From an uncultured Geobacteraceae bacterium (GTDB lineage: Bacteria; Desulfobacterota; Desulfuromonadia; Geobacterales; Pseudopelobacteraceae): a DNA stretch of 43,647 nt. Where the stretch lies: the NCBI GenBank assembly GCA_903862245.1, contig CAIOXL010000057.1, positions 1 through 43,647 of the forward strand, given 5' to 3'. A program made the position numbers and the translations under genes. The notes beneath the pieces were generated by a model. That model saw only the letters and a program-made list of their open reading frames with translations, was not told the DNA's origin and did no database searches. This document shows positions 36,295 through 43,647 of this stretch, piece after piece. Position 1 is the first letter of the stretch. Every line of letters begins with the position of its first letter.

Positions 36295-37560
36295 TCACCC
36301 GTTATCGATCCGGAAGCGCTCCACTACAATCATCAATTCCTCTGCAAGATGGGTAAGTTCCCTGGTTGCATTGGCCATATTCTGCATTGCCGCCAACTGT
36401 TCCCCCGTTGCTGCGGAAACCTGCACGGTTGCTGCCGCGTTATCATCAGCCACCTTGGCGATTTCATCGACCGCAGTGACCATTCGGGCCGAGCCCTCTT
36501 TCTGCATCAGTGACAGGTCTGCAATGCTGGATGCTTTGCGCTCTGTATCAAGAACGGTCTTGAGTATCTCCTGAAACGCGCTGGCGGTGATATCGATGTT
36601 ATTCTTTCCTTCCTTTATGCTGTGGGAGCTTTCCAGTATGATCTCATGCACCTTGTCGCTCTCTCTGCGCAGATCTTCAATCATATTGCCGATATCAGCA
36701 GCCGATTGCGATGAACCGTCGGCAAGTTTCCGGACTTCTTCAGCAACAACCGCAAAGCCTTTACCGTATTCACCCGCCCGGGCTGCCTCAATGGAAGCGT
36801 TAATCGCCAGTAGATTGGTCTGCCGGGCGATGTCCCCGATACAATCAGCAACCCTGCCGACTTTTTGGAGTTTACCGTTGAACATGTCGAACTGCTGGCC
36901 GATCTGCTCCTGTTTTTCAAGGAATTCCTTCATTCGTTCAAGGGAATCATTGGCAAGTGTACCGCCGTGCTGGGCCGTCAGGCTCGTTTCCCGTGCTGTT
37001 TTGGCAGTTTCCCGCGCCCGGGCGGCAACCAGTTCAATTGAAATGGCCATTTCACGGATTGTCATGGAGCCCTTCTCGACCAGCCGGGCCTGTGTCTCCG
37101 CACCCCGTGAAATCTGTCCGATCGCCTGGGCAACCTCCTCCGTCGAAGCATTGATTTCCTGGGCGGTCGAATTAATTTCGCGTGCCGATTCAGTGAGCTG
37201 TCCGGACGTTTTTTTTATGTGCCGGACCAACTCACGCAGATTCTGAAGCATCAGATCAATCAGGTAGGCAAGCTCATGAATTTCATCCGGAATCCGGGAT
37301 GGGCGAAGAGTTACCTCTCCGGTCAGATCACCGCGGCTAATGGATTTTGCGGAGTCGGCCAGCTTTTCAATGTTGGCGGTAAATCCTTTTGAAAACAGCC
37401 ATCCCAGAATAAGGCCGGTCGTCATTGCGACCACATATCCGAGAACCCCGCTTAACTCGGGGGAATAACCAAGCCGCGCCACCGCTCCGGGGCTGAAAGC
37501 GACCGCAGCGACAACCACAATAAAACCGATAGTGAATTTATAGCCTATTGGAATGCGCAT
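36295..37560 (-). CDS. Methyl-accepting chemotaxis protein with minimal periplasmic segment
   Basis: Two membrane spans (about residues 10-28 and 38-57) enclose only about 10 periplasmic residues, so there is no classical sensor domain. A HAMP segment follows (about 58-110), then a long helical signalling domain with the conserved hairpin tip [20 protein letters not shown] with [19 protein letters not shown]. It could sense membrane or internal state, or rely on a partner. The ATG at 37560 has a GGAGGG site, preferred to the open frame from 37584. It is first in an operon with cheW. 421 residues. Confidence 0.92.
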   Translation of the reverse strand: MRIPIGYKFTIGFIVVVAAVAFSPGAVARLGYSPELSGVLGYVVAMTTGLILGWLFSKGFTANIEKLADSAKSISRGDLTGEVTLRPSRIPDEIHELAYLIDLMLQNLRELVRHIKKTSGQLTESAREINSTAQEINASTEEVAQAIGQISRGAETQARLVEKGSMTIREMAISIELVAARARETAKTARETSLTAQHGGTLANDSLERMKEFLEKQEQIGQQFDMFNGKLQKVGRVADCIGDIARQTNLLAINASIEAARAGEYGKGFAVVAEEVRKLADGSSQSAADIGNMIEDLRRESDKVHEIILESSHSIKEGKNNIDITASAFQEILKTVLDTERKASSIADLSLMQKEGSARMVTAVDEIAKVADDNAAATVQVSAATGEQLAAMQNMANATRELTHLAEELMIVVERFRIDNG

Positions 37561-37584
37561 GCTCGCCCTCCGGAGGTGAATCAA

Positions 37585-37890
37585 TGGATAATATCTCAGC
37601 TAACGGTTTCGGCCGACACCAGCCCTTTTCTCCTGTTTTATAATGCATTAAGTAGCACGAAGCGGCCTGTGACGCAACTGCTAGAAAACAGCTCCGTATT
37701 TCTCAAGATCCGGCACTGACCGCCGGCAGAATAATCCATTGCGGCGTCATCCAGCGCGGTGCTACAGTGCAAGCCTTCTCAGCCTTCTGCGGAGCCCCTG
37801 TTTTGCCCGGGATGCCTCTGCAGAGGCATCAGAGACCCCTCATGGGGAAAGGCGGAAGTGGTGCGACGGTTACTCCCGCACCAGGACACG
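37585..37890. other. Intergenic region between the divergent MCP and NlpC/P60 genes, with a 20-bp palindrome
   Basis: No gene is supported here. A frame open from 37759 into the NlpC/P60 gene is unlikely to be translated, since it lacks a leader and a ribosome site. The notable feature is the perfect 20-bp palindrome GATGCCTCTGCAGAGGCATC at 37811-37830, about 60 bp before the next start, which could be a dimeric repressor site. Confidence 0.6.
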
Positions 37891-38769
37891 ATGATACGAC
37901 GAACAGCACTGATCATACTTCTCGCATATGCCGGCTTCGGCGCTGCTGAAGCGGCTGACTACGGAATCGTGCACACCCCGGCCCCGGTTTTGAACAGTCC
38001 CGATTTTGTATCGGTCTTTGGTGGGAAAAACGGTCTTGCATTGAAAACGGATCGCTGCGGTCAGACCAGGGAGCTTGAATATATCGCGTTACCCGGTTCA
38101 GCAGTCACAATCCTGAAGAAACTGAAGTCCGGAGCGGTTGACATCTGTCAGGTTGAAACAAAAGAATATTCAGCCGGGCCGAACGTCCGGTTGTACCTGG
38201 AGTGCCGTTTTCTGACACTGAAGGAGAGCATGCCTGCCGAGCGCCAGCCGGAGGCACCGACACGTGCAACAGTTATCTCAGCACTCAGAGCGGCCGCAGA
38301 CAGGCCATATGTGTGGGGGGGAAATACACCGTTCGGAGTCCCCGAATTGGCGGCCTGGTTCCCCGGCGGAATCAGTGGGGGCGAGCGGGAACGGCTGACG
38401 CTGGCCGGTCTGGATTGCTCAGGGCTGCTCTACCACGCCACCGGCGGCTGGACCCCGCGCAACACTTCCCAGCTGGTTTCCTACGGTCACGCGGTGGTGA
38501 TTGCGGGTAACTCGGCGGCTGAACTAGCGGCAAAGCTTCTCCCGCTTGATCTGATCGTCTGGAACGGTCACGTTGTTATCGTGCTGGACCGGTTCACTGC
38601 TGTTGAAAGCCGCCTTGACTGCGGTGCACCCGGTAATGGCGGTGTTGTGAGCACATCGTTGCCGGAGCGTTTAGCCGCCATTATGCGAACACGACATCCG
38701 GCAGATGTCTGGCCAACTGCGAAAAAAAGTCCGCCTGTTTTTGTCGTTAGGCGCTGGTACCCGCTCTGA
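37891..38769 (+). CDS. Exported NlpC/P60-family cell-wall hydrolase
   Basis: Residues 1-20 form a Sec signal (MIRRTALIILLAYAGFGAAE, cleavage near AEA). The C-terminal half carries a NlpC/P60 cysteine peptidase: PYVWGGN, catalytic C176 in DCSGLL and H227 in NGHVVIVLD. Enzymes of this type cut gamma-D-Glu-mDap bonds in peptidoglycan peptides. The N-terminal half (to about 120) is probably an SH3-like binding region (inference). An AGGA site lies just before the ATG at 37891; the frame is open back to 37759. 292 residues. Confidence 0.88.
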   Translation: MIRRTALIILLAYAGFGAAEAADYGIVHTPAPVLNSPDFVSVFGGKNGLALKTDRCGQTRELEYIALPGSAVTILKKLKSGAVDICQVETKEYSAGPNVRLYLECRFLTLKESMPAERQPEAPTRATVISALRAAADRPYVWGGNTPFGVPELAAWFPGGISGGERERLTLAGLDCSGLLYHATGGWTPRNTSQLVSYGHAVVIAGNSAAELAAKLLPLDLIVWNGHVVIVLDRFTAVESRLDCGAPGNGGVVSTSLPERLAAIMRTRHPADVWPTAKKSPPVFVVRRWYPL

Positions 38770-38814
38770 TGTGCTGCGCATAGCCATAAATTGTTCTGTC
38801 CGGCAAAATAATAA

Positions 38815-38843
38815 TTGACTTGTACACAATAGTTGGGTATAAA
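38815..38843 (+). promoter_or_regulatory. Sigma-70 promoter of tRNA-Glu
   Basis: TTGACT (38815-38820), a 17-bp spacer and TATAAA (38838-38843) form a good promoter about 65 bp upstream of the tRNA. Confidence 0.8.
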
Positions 38844-38910
38844 ACTCATCCTTCCGCGCATCACTGGGCCTGATTCCTTAAATGGAACTGTGCGGTAGGT
38901 TCATTCATAC

Positions 38911-38988
<78 letters not shown>

Positions 38989-39017
38989 ACAACTAATCCG
39001 GTACAGTCCGGTTAAGT

Positions 39018-39053
39018 ACAAAAAGCCTTGAGAAATCAAGGCTTTTTTTGTTT
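39018..39053 (+). terminator. Rho-independent terminator after tRNA-Glu
   Basis: AAAAAGCCTTG-agaaat-CAAGGCTTTTTTT is a perfect stem ending in a long T-run, about 30 bp beyond the tRNA. Confidence 0.93.
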
Positions 39054-39112
39054 TTGCTTGTCCGACATGATCCGCCTTGGTATGATGAAATCCAGATACT
39101 TTGATGGTGTTC

Positions 39113-39153
39113 TTGGTGGTGTCTCCTAAAACCACAAAAGCAAACACCACCAA
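39113..39153. other. Inverted repeat immediately upstream of the integrase ribosome site
   Basis: TTGGTGGTGT (39113-39122) and ACACCACCAA (39144-39153) are perfect 10-bp arms ending 7 bp before the GGAGGA ribosome site. A third, imperfect TTGATGGTGT precedes at 39101-39110. It may be a regulator site or a hairpin controlling integrase translation. Confidence 0.65.
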
Positions 39154-39168
39154 AAAATGGAGGAAGCC

Positions 39169-40389
39169 ATGCCTAAACGAATTGTGCCTCTTACGGATCT
39201 TCAGCTTAAAACTGCAAAACCAAAAGTAAAAGAGTACAAGCTTTCTGATGGCGGCGGCCTTCATCTGCTCATCACACCCAGCGGCGGGAAGCTGTGGCGA
39301 TGCAATTACCGCTTTGATGGAAAGCAAAAGACCCTCTTCCTTAAATCCTACCCCGAAATAACCCTTTCAGAGGCACGAAAAGCTCGTGATGATGCTCGAC
39401 AACTACTGGCGAATGGCGTAGATCCTGGCGCTGTAATTAAGGCCCAGAAAATACAAGTGCAATTGCATGCCGAAATTGTTTTAAATACGTTTGAAAAAGT
39501 TGCGAAGGAGTGGCTACTTAAAAATTCTCCGCAATGGAGCGACAGCCATATCAAGACGATTACAGGTCGACTTGATCGCGACGTTTTCCCTGTTTTTGGA
39601 GATCGTGCAGTTACCAGCATAACCAGAAATGATGTTAAATGTTTGATGGAAAAAGTTGCCGCACGTGGAACGATAGAGACTGCAGACAGAATTAAGCTCT
39701 ATTGCCGACAGATTTTGCGGTATGCCCTAAATAATGACATGATCGAATCAAATCCGATCGATGACATGAAAGATATATTAGCCAAGCGGGTACCAGGTCA
39801 TCATGCTGCATTGACGGATCCCAGGAAAGTTTCTCAACTTCTGAGAGCTATAGATGGATTCGATGGGTCATTTGTCGTCAAATGCGCATTACAGCTCGCA
39901 CCGTTGCTGTTTGTCCGCCCTGGTGAACTTCGGGCGGCTGAATGGTCAGAGATTGATCTCGATAATGCTGAATGGAACATCCCTGCAATAAAAATGAAAA
40001 TGAAATCAGATCACCTTGTACCTCTTTCTCAACAGGCGATCGCAATTTTGAAAGAGCTGGTGCCTTTGACCGGTGGCAAGAAATATGTTTTCCCGTGCTA
40101 TCGCACAAATTCACGTTGTATGAGTGAGAATGCTTTGACGGCCGCTCTTCGCCGGCTAGGTTACATCCAGGGGGAAATGACTCCTCACGGATTCCGGGCT
40201 ATGGCAAGAACCATCCTTGACGAAGTATTGAACCAGCGCGTTGACTTCATTGAGCACCAGCTTGCACATGCAGTCAAGGACCCTAATGGAAGAGCTTATA
40301 ACAGGACAGCACACCTTGATGAACGTAAAAAAATGATGCAGTTGTGGGCTGATTATCTCGACAGTATCAAAGTGTTGCGAACGCTTTAG
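39169..40389 (+). CDS. int: P4-type tyrosine recombinase (site-specific integrase)
   Basis: Catalyses integration and excision of the island at the tRNA-Glu site. The N-terminal DUF4102-type arm-binding domain (residues 1-90) has KLSDGGGLHLLITPSGGKLW and YPEITLSEARKARDDARQLL. The catalytic domain shows R250 (VRPGELR), H340-R343 (HGFR), H367 and the nucleophile Y377 (AYNRTAH). The start ATG at 39169 sits 5 nt after GGAGGA; an ATG 12 bp earlier overlaps that ribosome site. At 406 residues it has the family length. Its base composition is visibly richer in A+T than the core genes, as expected for acquired DNA. A terminator follows. Confidence 0.95.
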   Translation: MPKRIVPLTDLQLKTAKPKVKEYKLSDGGGLHLLITPSGGKLWRCNYRFDGKQKTLFLKSYPEITLSEARKARDDARQLLANGVDPGAVIKAQKIQVQLHAEIVLNTFEKVAKEWLLKNSPQWSDSHIKTITGRLDRDVFPVFGDRAVTSITRNDVKCLMEKVAARGTIETADRIKLYCRQILRYALNNDMIESNPIDDMKDILAKRVPGHHAALTDPRKVSQLLRAIDGFDGSFVVKCALQLAPLLFVRPGELRAAEWSEIDLDNAEWNIPAIKMKMKSDHLVPLSQQAIAILKELVPLTGGKKYVFPCYRTNSRCMSENALTAALRRLGYIQGEMTPHGFRAMARTILDEVLNQRVDFIEHQLAHAVKDPNGRAYNRTAHLDERKKMMQLWADYLDSIKVLRTL

Positions 40390-40437
40390 ACTCGGCAGCG
40401 CACCTGCTGCCTTCGTAATCCAATCTGAGCCACATGC

Positions 40438-40477
40438 AACGGCCATTACCTCGATAGCGGGGTAATGGCCGTTTTTT
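40438..40477 (+). terminator. Rho-independent terminator of the integrase gene
   Basis: AACGGCCATTACC and GGTAATGGCCGTT form a 13-bp stem around a short loop, followed by TTTTT. It lies about 50 bp after the integrase stop. Confidence 0.93.
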
Positions 40478-40562
40478 AGTTTAAACGCATAATTTGCAGT
40501 CATTACACAAAGGACCTTCCCCCCCCTACAGATATTCCAAGTAGGACAATATGTTCCGAACA

Positions 40563-40581
40563 AGTCCGGACATGTCCGTTA
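40563..40581. promoter_or_regulatory. Clustered short palindromes upstream of the AlpA-like gene
   Basis: The overlapping palindromes GTCCGGAC and GGACATGTCC lie about 30 bp before the AlpA-like start. They may be operator sites for this regulator or another island protein (inference). Confidence 0.4.
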
Positions 40582-40608
40582 ATCCTAAATCTGTACCATG
40601 GAGGCTCT

Positions 40609-40836
40609 ATGCACAACTCATCCCTTCCCGAGACCGGCTTTGTCCGGCTACCCGACATCATCGGCAACGCAAAGGCCGATCCGCCTATTAAACCTGTATA
40701 TCCTGTAAGCCGTTCGACTTGGTGGGAGGGTGTGAGGTCCGGACGCTATCCCCAGCCAGTAAAGCTCGGTCCCCGAATAACAGCCTGGCGGGTTGAGGAT
40801 ATTCGGGCACTGATCGAACGACATTCAAGGGGGTAA
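40609..40836 (+). CDS. AlpA-family excisionase/transcriptional regulator
   Basis: Small helix-turn-helix protein of 75 residues. The motif VSRSTWWEGVRSGRYPQPVK followed by LGPRITAWRVEDIRALIERH is the classic AlpA/MerR-like DNA-binding pattern. AlpA proteins activate integrase expression or help excision in P4-like islands. GGAGG precedes the ATG at good spacing. Its stop is 3 bp before the next gene's ATG, so the two are co-translated. Confidence 0.9.
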   Translation: MHNSSLPETGFVRLPDIIGNAKADPPIKPVYPVSRSTWWEGVRSGRYPQPVKLGPRITAWRVEDIRALIERHSRG

Positions 40837-40839
40837 TTG

Positions 40840-43446
40840 ATGAGCGTAGAACATTTTATCGATACCATCCGTAATGTTACCGGCGGCGCACCGGCATATG
40901 AAGCACTCGTGCCGGGTAAAATGATCAGATTCGCCACCAGTGACCGGAGAGGCGATGATTCCGGTTGGTGCAAACTCTTCGAGGACCGCGAAAGCGGAGT
41001 TTTCGGCTGCTGGCGTCACGGTATATCAGATAACTGGCAGTCCCGAAAGAACAGGACACCGGAAGAGCAGGCCGCCTTGATGGTCCAGGTGCAACAGGCA
41101 AAAGCCGAAGTCGCCTGTATTGAGGAAGAACTCAGGGCCAAGTGCCGGGAAAAATCAGCAAAACTATGGGAAAAAGGGCGCGATGTTGAGGCACGACATC
41201 TCTACTTGGTGGCAAAGAATATCAAGCCTTATGGAAGTAAGCAATTGGGGCGCTTACTCATGCTACCGGTACGGGACATCAATGGTGTGCTTCACGGCCT
41301 ACAATTCATCATGCCGGATGGCACCAAACGCTTCAAGAGCGGTACCGCCGTTACCGGTTGCTATCACGCGATCGGTAAGCCGAATGGGAAGATCCTGATT
41401 GCCGAAGGCTTTGCCACCGGCGCATCCCTGCACGAAATCACCGGCTATGCCGTAGCCTGCGCTTTCTCTGCCGGCAATCTGAAACCGGTCGCCGTGGCTC
41501 TCAGGGAAAAGTATCCCGATACGGTTTTGGTTATTTGTGCTGATGATGATCATCTCACCGAAGGCAATCCCGGTTTGACCAAAGCCACCGAAGCTGCGAT
41601 GGCTGTCTCCGGTCTACTTGCCGTCCCCTGTTTTTCTGAGACCAGGGAACCAAAGGATACCGATTTCAACGATCTGGCCAGACTGGCAGGACGGGAAGCT
41701 GTTGCAGGCTGTATCGAAGCGGCAGCAGTGACTGCCGATCAGATCCCGTTATCTACTGACTCTGAGCCCGAAAACCCTGATTACCAGTTTGATGCCGTCA
41801 TTCAGAGACTATCAAAGCTCTCCCCGTTGCAGTACGACCAGGTACGCAAACAGGAAGCAAAAGCGCTCGGCGTCCGTCCCGTTACCTTGGATGCTGTTGT
41901 CAGGGATGCCCGCAAGGGAACTGTTGCCGACGATCTTCCTTTCGCCGAAGTTGAACCATGGCCGGATGCTATAGATCCGACGCAACTATTGACAGATATT
42001 GCCGCCACGGTTCGGCGCTTCATAGTCTGCGACAGAGAAATCGCCCATGCTGTTGCCTTATGGGCTGCCATGACCTGGTTTATCGAAGTTGTACAAGTCG
42101 CACCACTGGCAGTCATTACTGCTCCTGAGAAGCGCTGCGGCAAGTCGCAGCTCCTCTTTCTTCTGGGGAGACTATCAGCCCGGGCGATCACCACCAGCAG
42201 CATTTCCCCGGCGGCCTTGTACCGGACCATTGATGCCTGGTGTCCCACCCTGTTGATCGATGAGGCTGACGCTTTCATGCGGGACAACGAGGAACTGCGT
42301 GGGATTCTCAACAGCGGTCACACCAGGGAGAGCGCCTATGTCATCCGCACTGTTGGTGACAGTTTCACCCCAACCAAGTTCAACACGTGGGGAGCAAAGG
42401 CCCTGGCCGGTATCGGTCATGTTGCCGATACCCTCATGGATCGGGCCGTCATTTTTGAGTTACGGCGCAAACTCCCCCATGAAAAGGTTGAACGTATCCG
42501 CTATGCCGAACCTGGCCTGTTTGATGATCTGCGTTCGAAGCTGGCACGATTTGCCGAGGATTACAGCGATCAGGTACGACAGGCCCGACCTCCGTTGCCC
42601 CACAGCCTGAATGACCGGGCCCAGGACAACTGGGAGCCATTGCTGGCCATCGCCATGTCAGCGGGCAACGAATGGTTTCAGCTCGGCACCACGGCTGCAT
42701 TAAAACTCTCCGGCAACGAGAGTGCTGCACAGACGATCGGAACTGAACTGCTTGCCGACATCCGGGAAATCTTTGGTGGTGACTTGGACCGAATCACCAC
42801 GGCAGAGTTGATCCGGCTGTTGTGCTCCGACGCGGAGAAACCGTGGGCGACTTTCAACCGGGGCAATGCGATTATGACCCTGCTTCGAGACGAAAGCGCC
42901 AGCGACTATTGCCGCCAGCTTTCTCAGAAGGTGTGGGCAGGACAATGCAACCTGGTAGCGAAAGGATTCCGGCAGGGAGGAGTTGCAGGGTTTGGGCTGA
43001 GGCGTATGCTATTGGATGAAGCCGGTAGACCCAAGCAGGAACTGGCGATGGGGCAGCGGAAAAGCCTGCTCACCGAACGGGTGATTCTGATGCCGGGACC
43101 GGATGACGAACTTCGGATTGTGAGCTGGATTTATGACCAGTTCATTGCCGGGGGAAGTGAAACTGAAATTGCGGTGCAGTTGAACAGACAAGGGGTGAAA
43201 ACCCATTTTGGGCGTCCATGGTCACGAGGAACTGTGTGCGAAGTGCTCACCAATGAAAAATATGTCGGCAACAACTTATTCAATCGCACATCTGGCAAGA
43301 TGAAGAGCAAAGCCAAACCCAATCCGGAAAACGAATGGGTGCGTAAGGAACGCGCCTTTGAGCCCATAGTGGACATGGAACGCTTCTGGACCGTCCAAGG
43401 GATCTACCGGGAACGGAACAAAAAGACTACTGACGACGAACTATAG
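40840..43446 (+). CDS. Chimeric island protein: Toprim/DUF3631 primase-helicase fused to a serine-recombinase C-terminal region
   Basis: Residues 1-~677 form a P4-type replication protein: a primase-like N-terminus (WCKLFEDRESGVFGCWRHG), a Toprim domain with E189 (IAEGFATG) and D235-D237 (ICADDDH), and a DUF3631 helicase-like ATPase with PEKRCGKS (K435) and Walker B LLIDEADAF (D474-E475). At KPWATFNRGNAI (about residue 677, base 42870) the family's usual continuation (PRQLAxxL) is lost. From there to 868 it reads as the C-terminal part of a large serine recombinase: YCRQLSQKVWAGQC, FRQGGVAGFGLRRMLLDEAG, GRPWSRGTVCEVLTNEKYVG and EPIVDMERFWTVQGIYRERN. The recombinase catalytic Ser domain is absent. 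A GGGGG ribosome site precedes the ATG at 40840. The stop at 43444 is itself an interruption (see next entry). Confidence 0.85.
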   Translation: MSVEHFIDTIRNVTGGAPAYEALVPGKMIRFATSDRRGDDSGWCKLFEDRESGVFGCWRHGISDNWQSRKNRTPEEQAALMVQVQQAKAEVACIEEELRAKCREKSAKLWEKGRDVEARHLYLVAKNIKPYGSKQLGRLLMLPVRDINGVLHGLQFIMPDGTKRFKSGTAVTGCYHAIGKPNGKILIAEGFATGASLHEITGYAVACAFSAGNLKPVAVALREKYPDTVLVICADDDHLTEGNPGLTKATEAAMAVSGLLAVPCFSETREPKDTDFNDLARLAGREAVAGCIEAAAVTADQIPLSTDSEPENPDYQFDAVIQRLSKLSPLQYDQVRKQEAKALGVRPVTLDAVVRDARKGTVADDLPFAEVEPWPDAIDPTQLLTDIAATVRRFIVCDREIAHAVALWAAMTWFIEVVQVAPLAVITAPEKRCGKSQLLFLLGRLSARAITTSSISPAALYRTIDAWCPTLLIDEADAFMRDNEELRGILNSGHTRESAYVIRTVGDSFTPTKFNTWGAKALAGIGHVADTLMDRAVIFELRRKLPHEKVERIRYAEPGLFDDLRSKLARFAEDYSDQVRQARPPLPHSLNDRAQDNWEPLLAIAMSAGNEWFQLGTTAALKLSGNESAAQTIGTELLADIREIFGGDLDRITTAELIRLLCSDAEKPWATFNRGNAIMTLLRDESASDYCRQLSQKVWAGQCNLVAKGFRQGGVAGFGLRRMLLDEAGRPKQELAMGQRKSLLTERVILMPGPDDELRIVSWIYDQFIAGGSETEIAVQLNRQGVKTHFGRPWSRGTVCEVLTNEKYVGNNLFNRTSGKMKSKAKPNPENEWVRKERAFEPIVDMERFWTVQGIYRERNKKTTDDEL

Positions 43447-43647
43447 CAAGGGCTGCGGGATTTATATGCCAAGCAAGGACGCCTTTCAGCGCGGATCATT
43501 GACGAAGCGGATTATTTGCCACCCAGTGGTCTTTTTAGTACTCGCTTCGGCGGACTTTTGCGGGCCTACCAGATGATCGGTTATGCCCCGAAGCACGACT
43601 ATAGGTATATTGTCATCAACCAACGGTTGCGCGCCCTTCATGCTGAA
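43447..43647 (+). pseudogene. Continuation of the serine-recombinase region beyond an amber codon (partial)
   Basis: In the same frame as the chimeric gene, after TAG at 43444-43446, all 67 codons to the window edge stay open. They read QGLRDLYAKQGRLSARIID, then PPSGLFSTRFGGLLRAYQMI, then GYAPKHDYRYIVINQRLRAL. This matches the segment that follows the Recombinase domain in this subfamily (LxRHGRLSxxIIDE ... YxxRFGSLLRAYxLxGYxP). The TAG is therefore a nonsense mutation inside former coding sequence, and the end of the gene lies outside the window. Confidence 0.8.

Noticed and set aside
37759-37890. N-terminal extension of the NlpC/P60 protein
   Set aside because: It would bury the signal peptide 44 residues inside the protein and lacks a ribosome site.

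Overview
The window looks like chromosomal DNA of a Desulfuromonadota bacterium of the Geobacter/Trichlorobacter/Pelobacter group (Geobacterales). This is inferred from gene content: an Etf pair with a ferredoxin-fused EtfA next to a membrane CCG-domain iron-sulfur oxidoreductase, GTP-type PEP carboxykinase, NADPH-type gltBD, an APS-reductase type of sulfate assimilation, and palindromic intergenic repeats of types I associate with these genomes. No species is claimed.

Layout. 1-7952 (+) is a sulfate assimilation operon: the end of the sulfate-binding protein, cysT, cysW, cysA, cysH (Fe-S APS reductase), mnmA (tRNA 2-thiouridylase) and cysD-cysN. It takes sulfate from import to sulfite, with a tRNA-thiolation gene embedded. 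7971-16960 is a mixed housekeeping block: a small conserved-looking protein, a lipoprotein alpha/beta hydrolase, half of an ABC exporter with a degenerate ATP site, an exported thiamine-diphosphate (IorA-like) protein, a peptide deformylase pseudogene, ssb, msrB, an IHF/HU subunit, a MATE transporter and an AlkD-like glycosylase. 16964-19201 (-) is a UvrD/PcrA helicase.

19292-20233 (-) appears to be the skeleton of a type III restriction-modification operon: a 37-codon mod remnant, an internally deleted AlbA_2/Schlafen-type gene and the first codons of res, still in operon order. 20559-21905 (+) is a two-subunit CoA-transferase. 22233-28382 is gltB-gltD behind a good sigma-54 promoter. 28683-32946 is etfB-etfA plus an Etf:quinone oxidoreductase. 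33218-35056 is pckG. 35121-37560 (-) holds hypA, a small lipoprotein with a strong promoter, and a cheW/MCP pair. 37891-38769 is an NlpC/P60 peptidase.

The last 4.7 kb is the left end of a genomic island inserted at tRNA-Glu(UUC) (38911-38988): a P4-type tyrosine integrase, an AlpA-like regulator, and a large ORF that is a chimera. It has a Toprim/DUF3631 primase-helicase N-terminus joined in frame to the C-terminal part of a large serine recombinase whose catalytic domain is absent. That recombinase frame is broken by an amber codon at 43444 and continues to the window edge.

The most notable signals are the chimeric island gene, the skeletal type III R-M locus, the exported TPP enzyme, the deformylase pseudogene (HExxH reduced to HKxxH behind a stop), the orphan degenerate ABC half-exporter, and two families of intergenic inverted repeats. 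All functional calls are from reading motifs; no database search was run.
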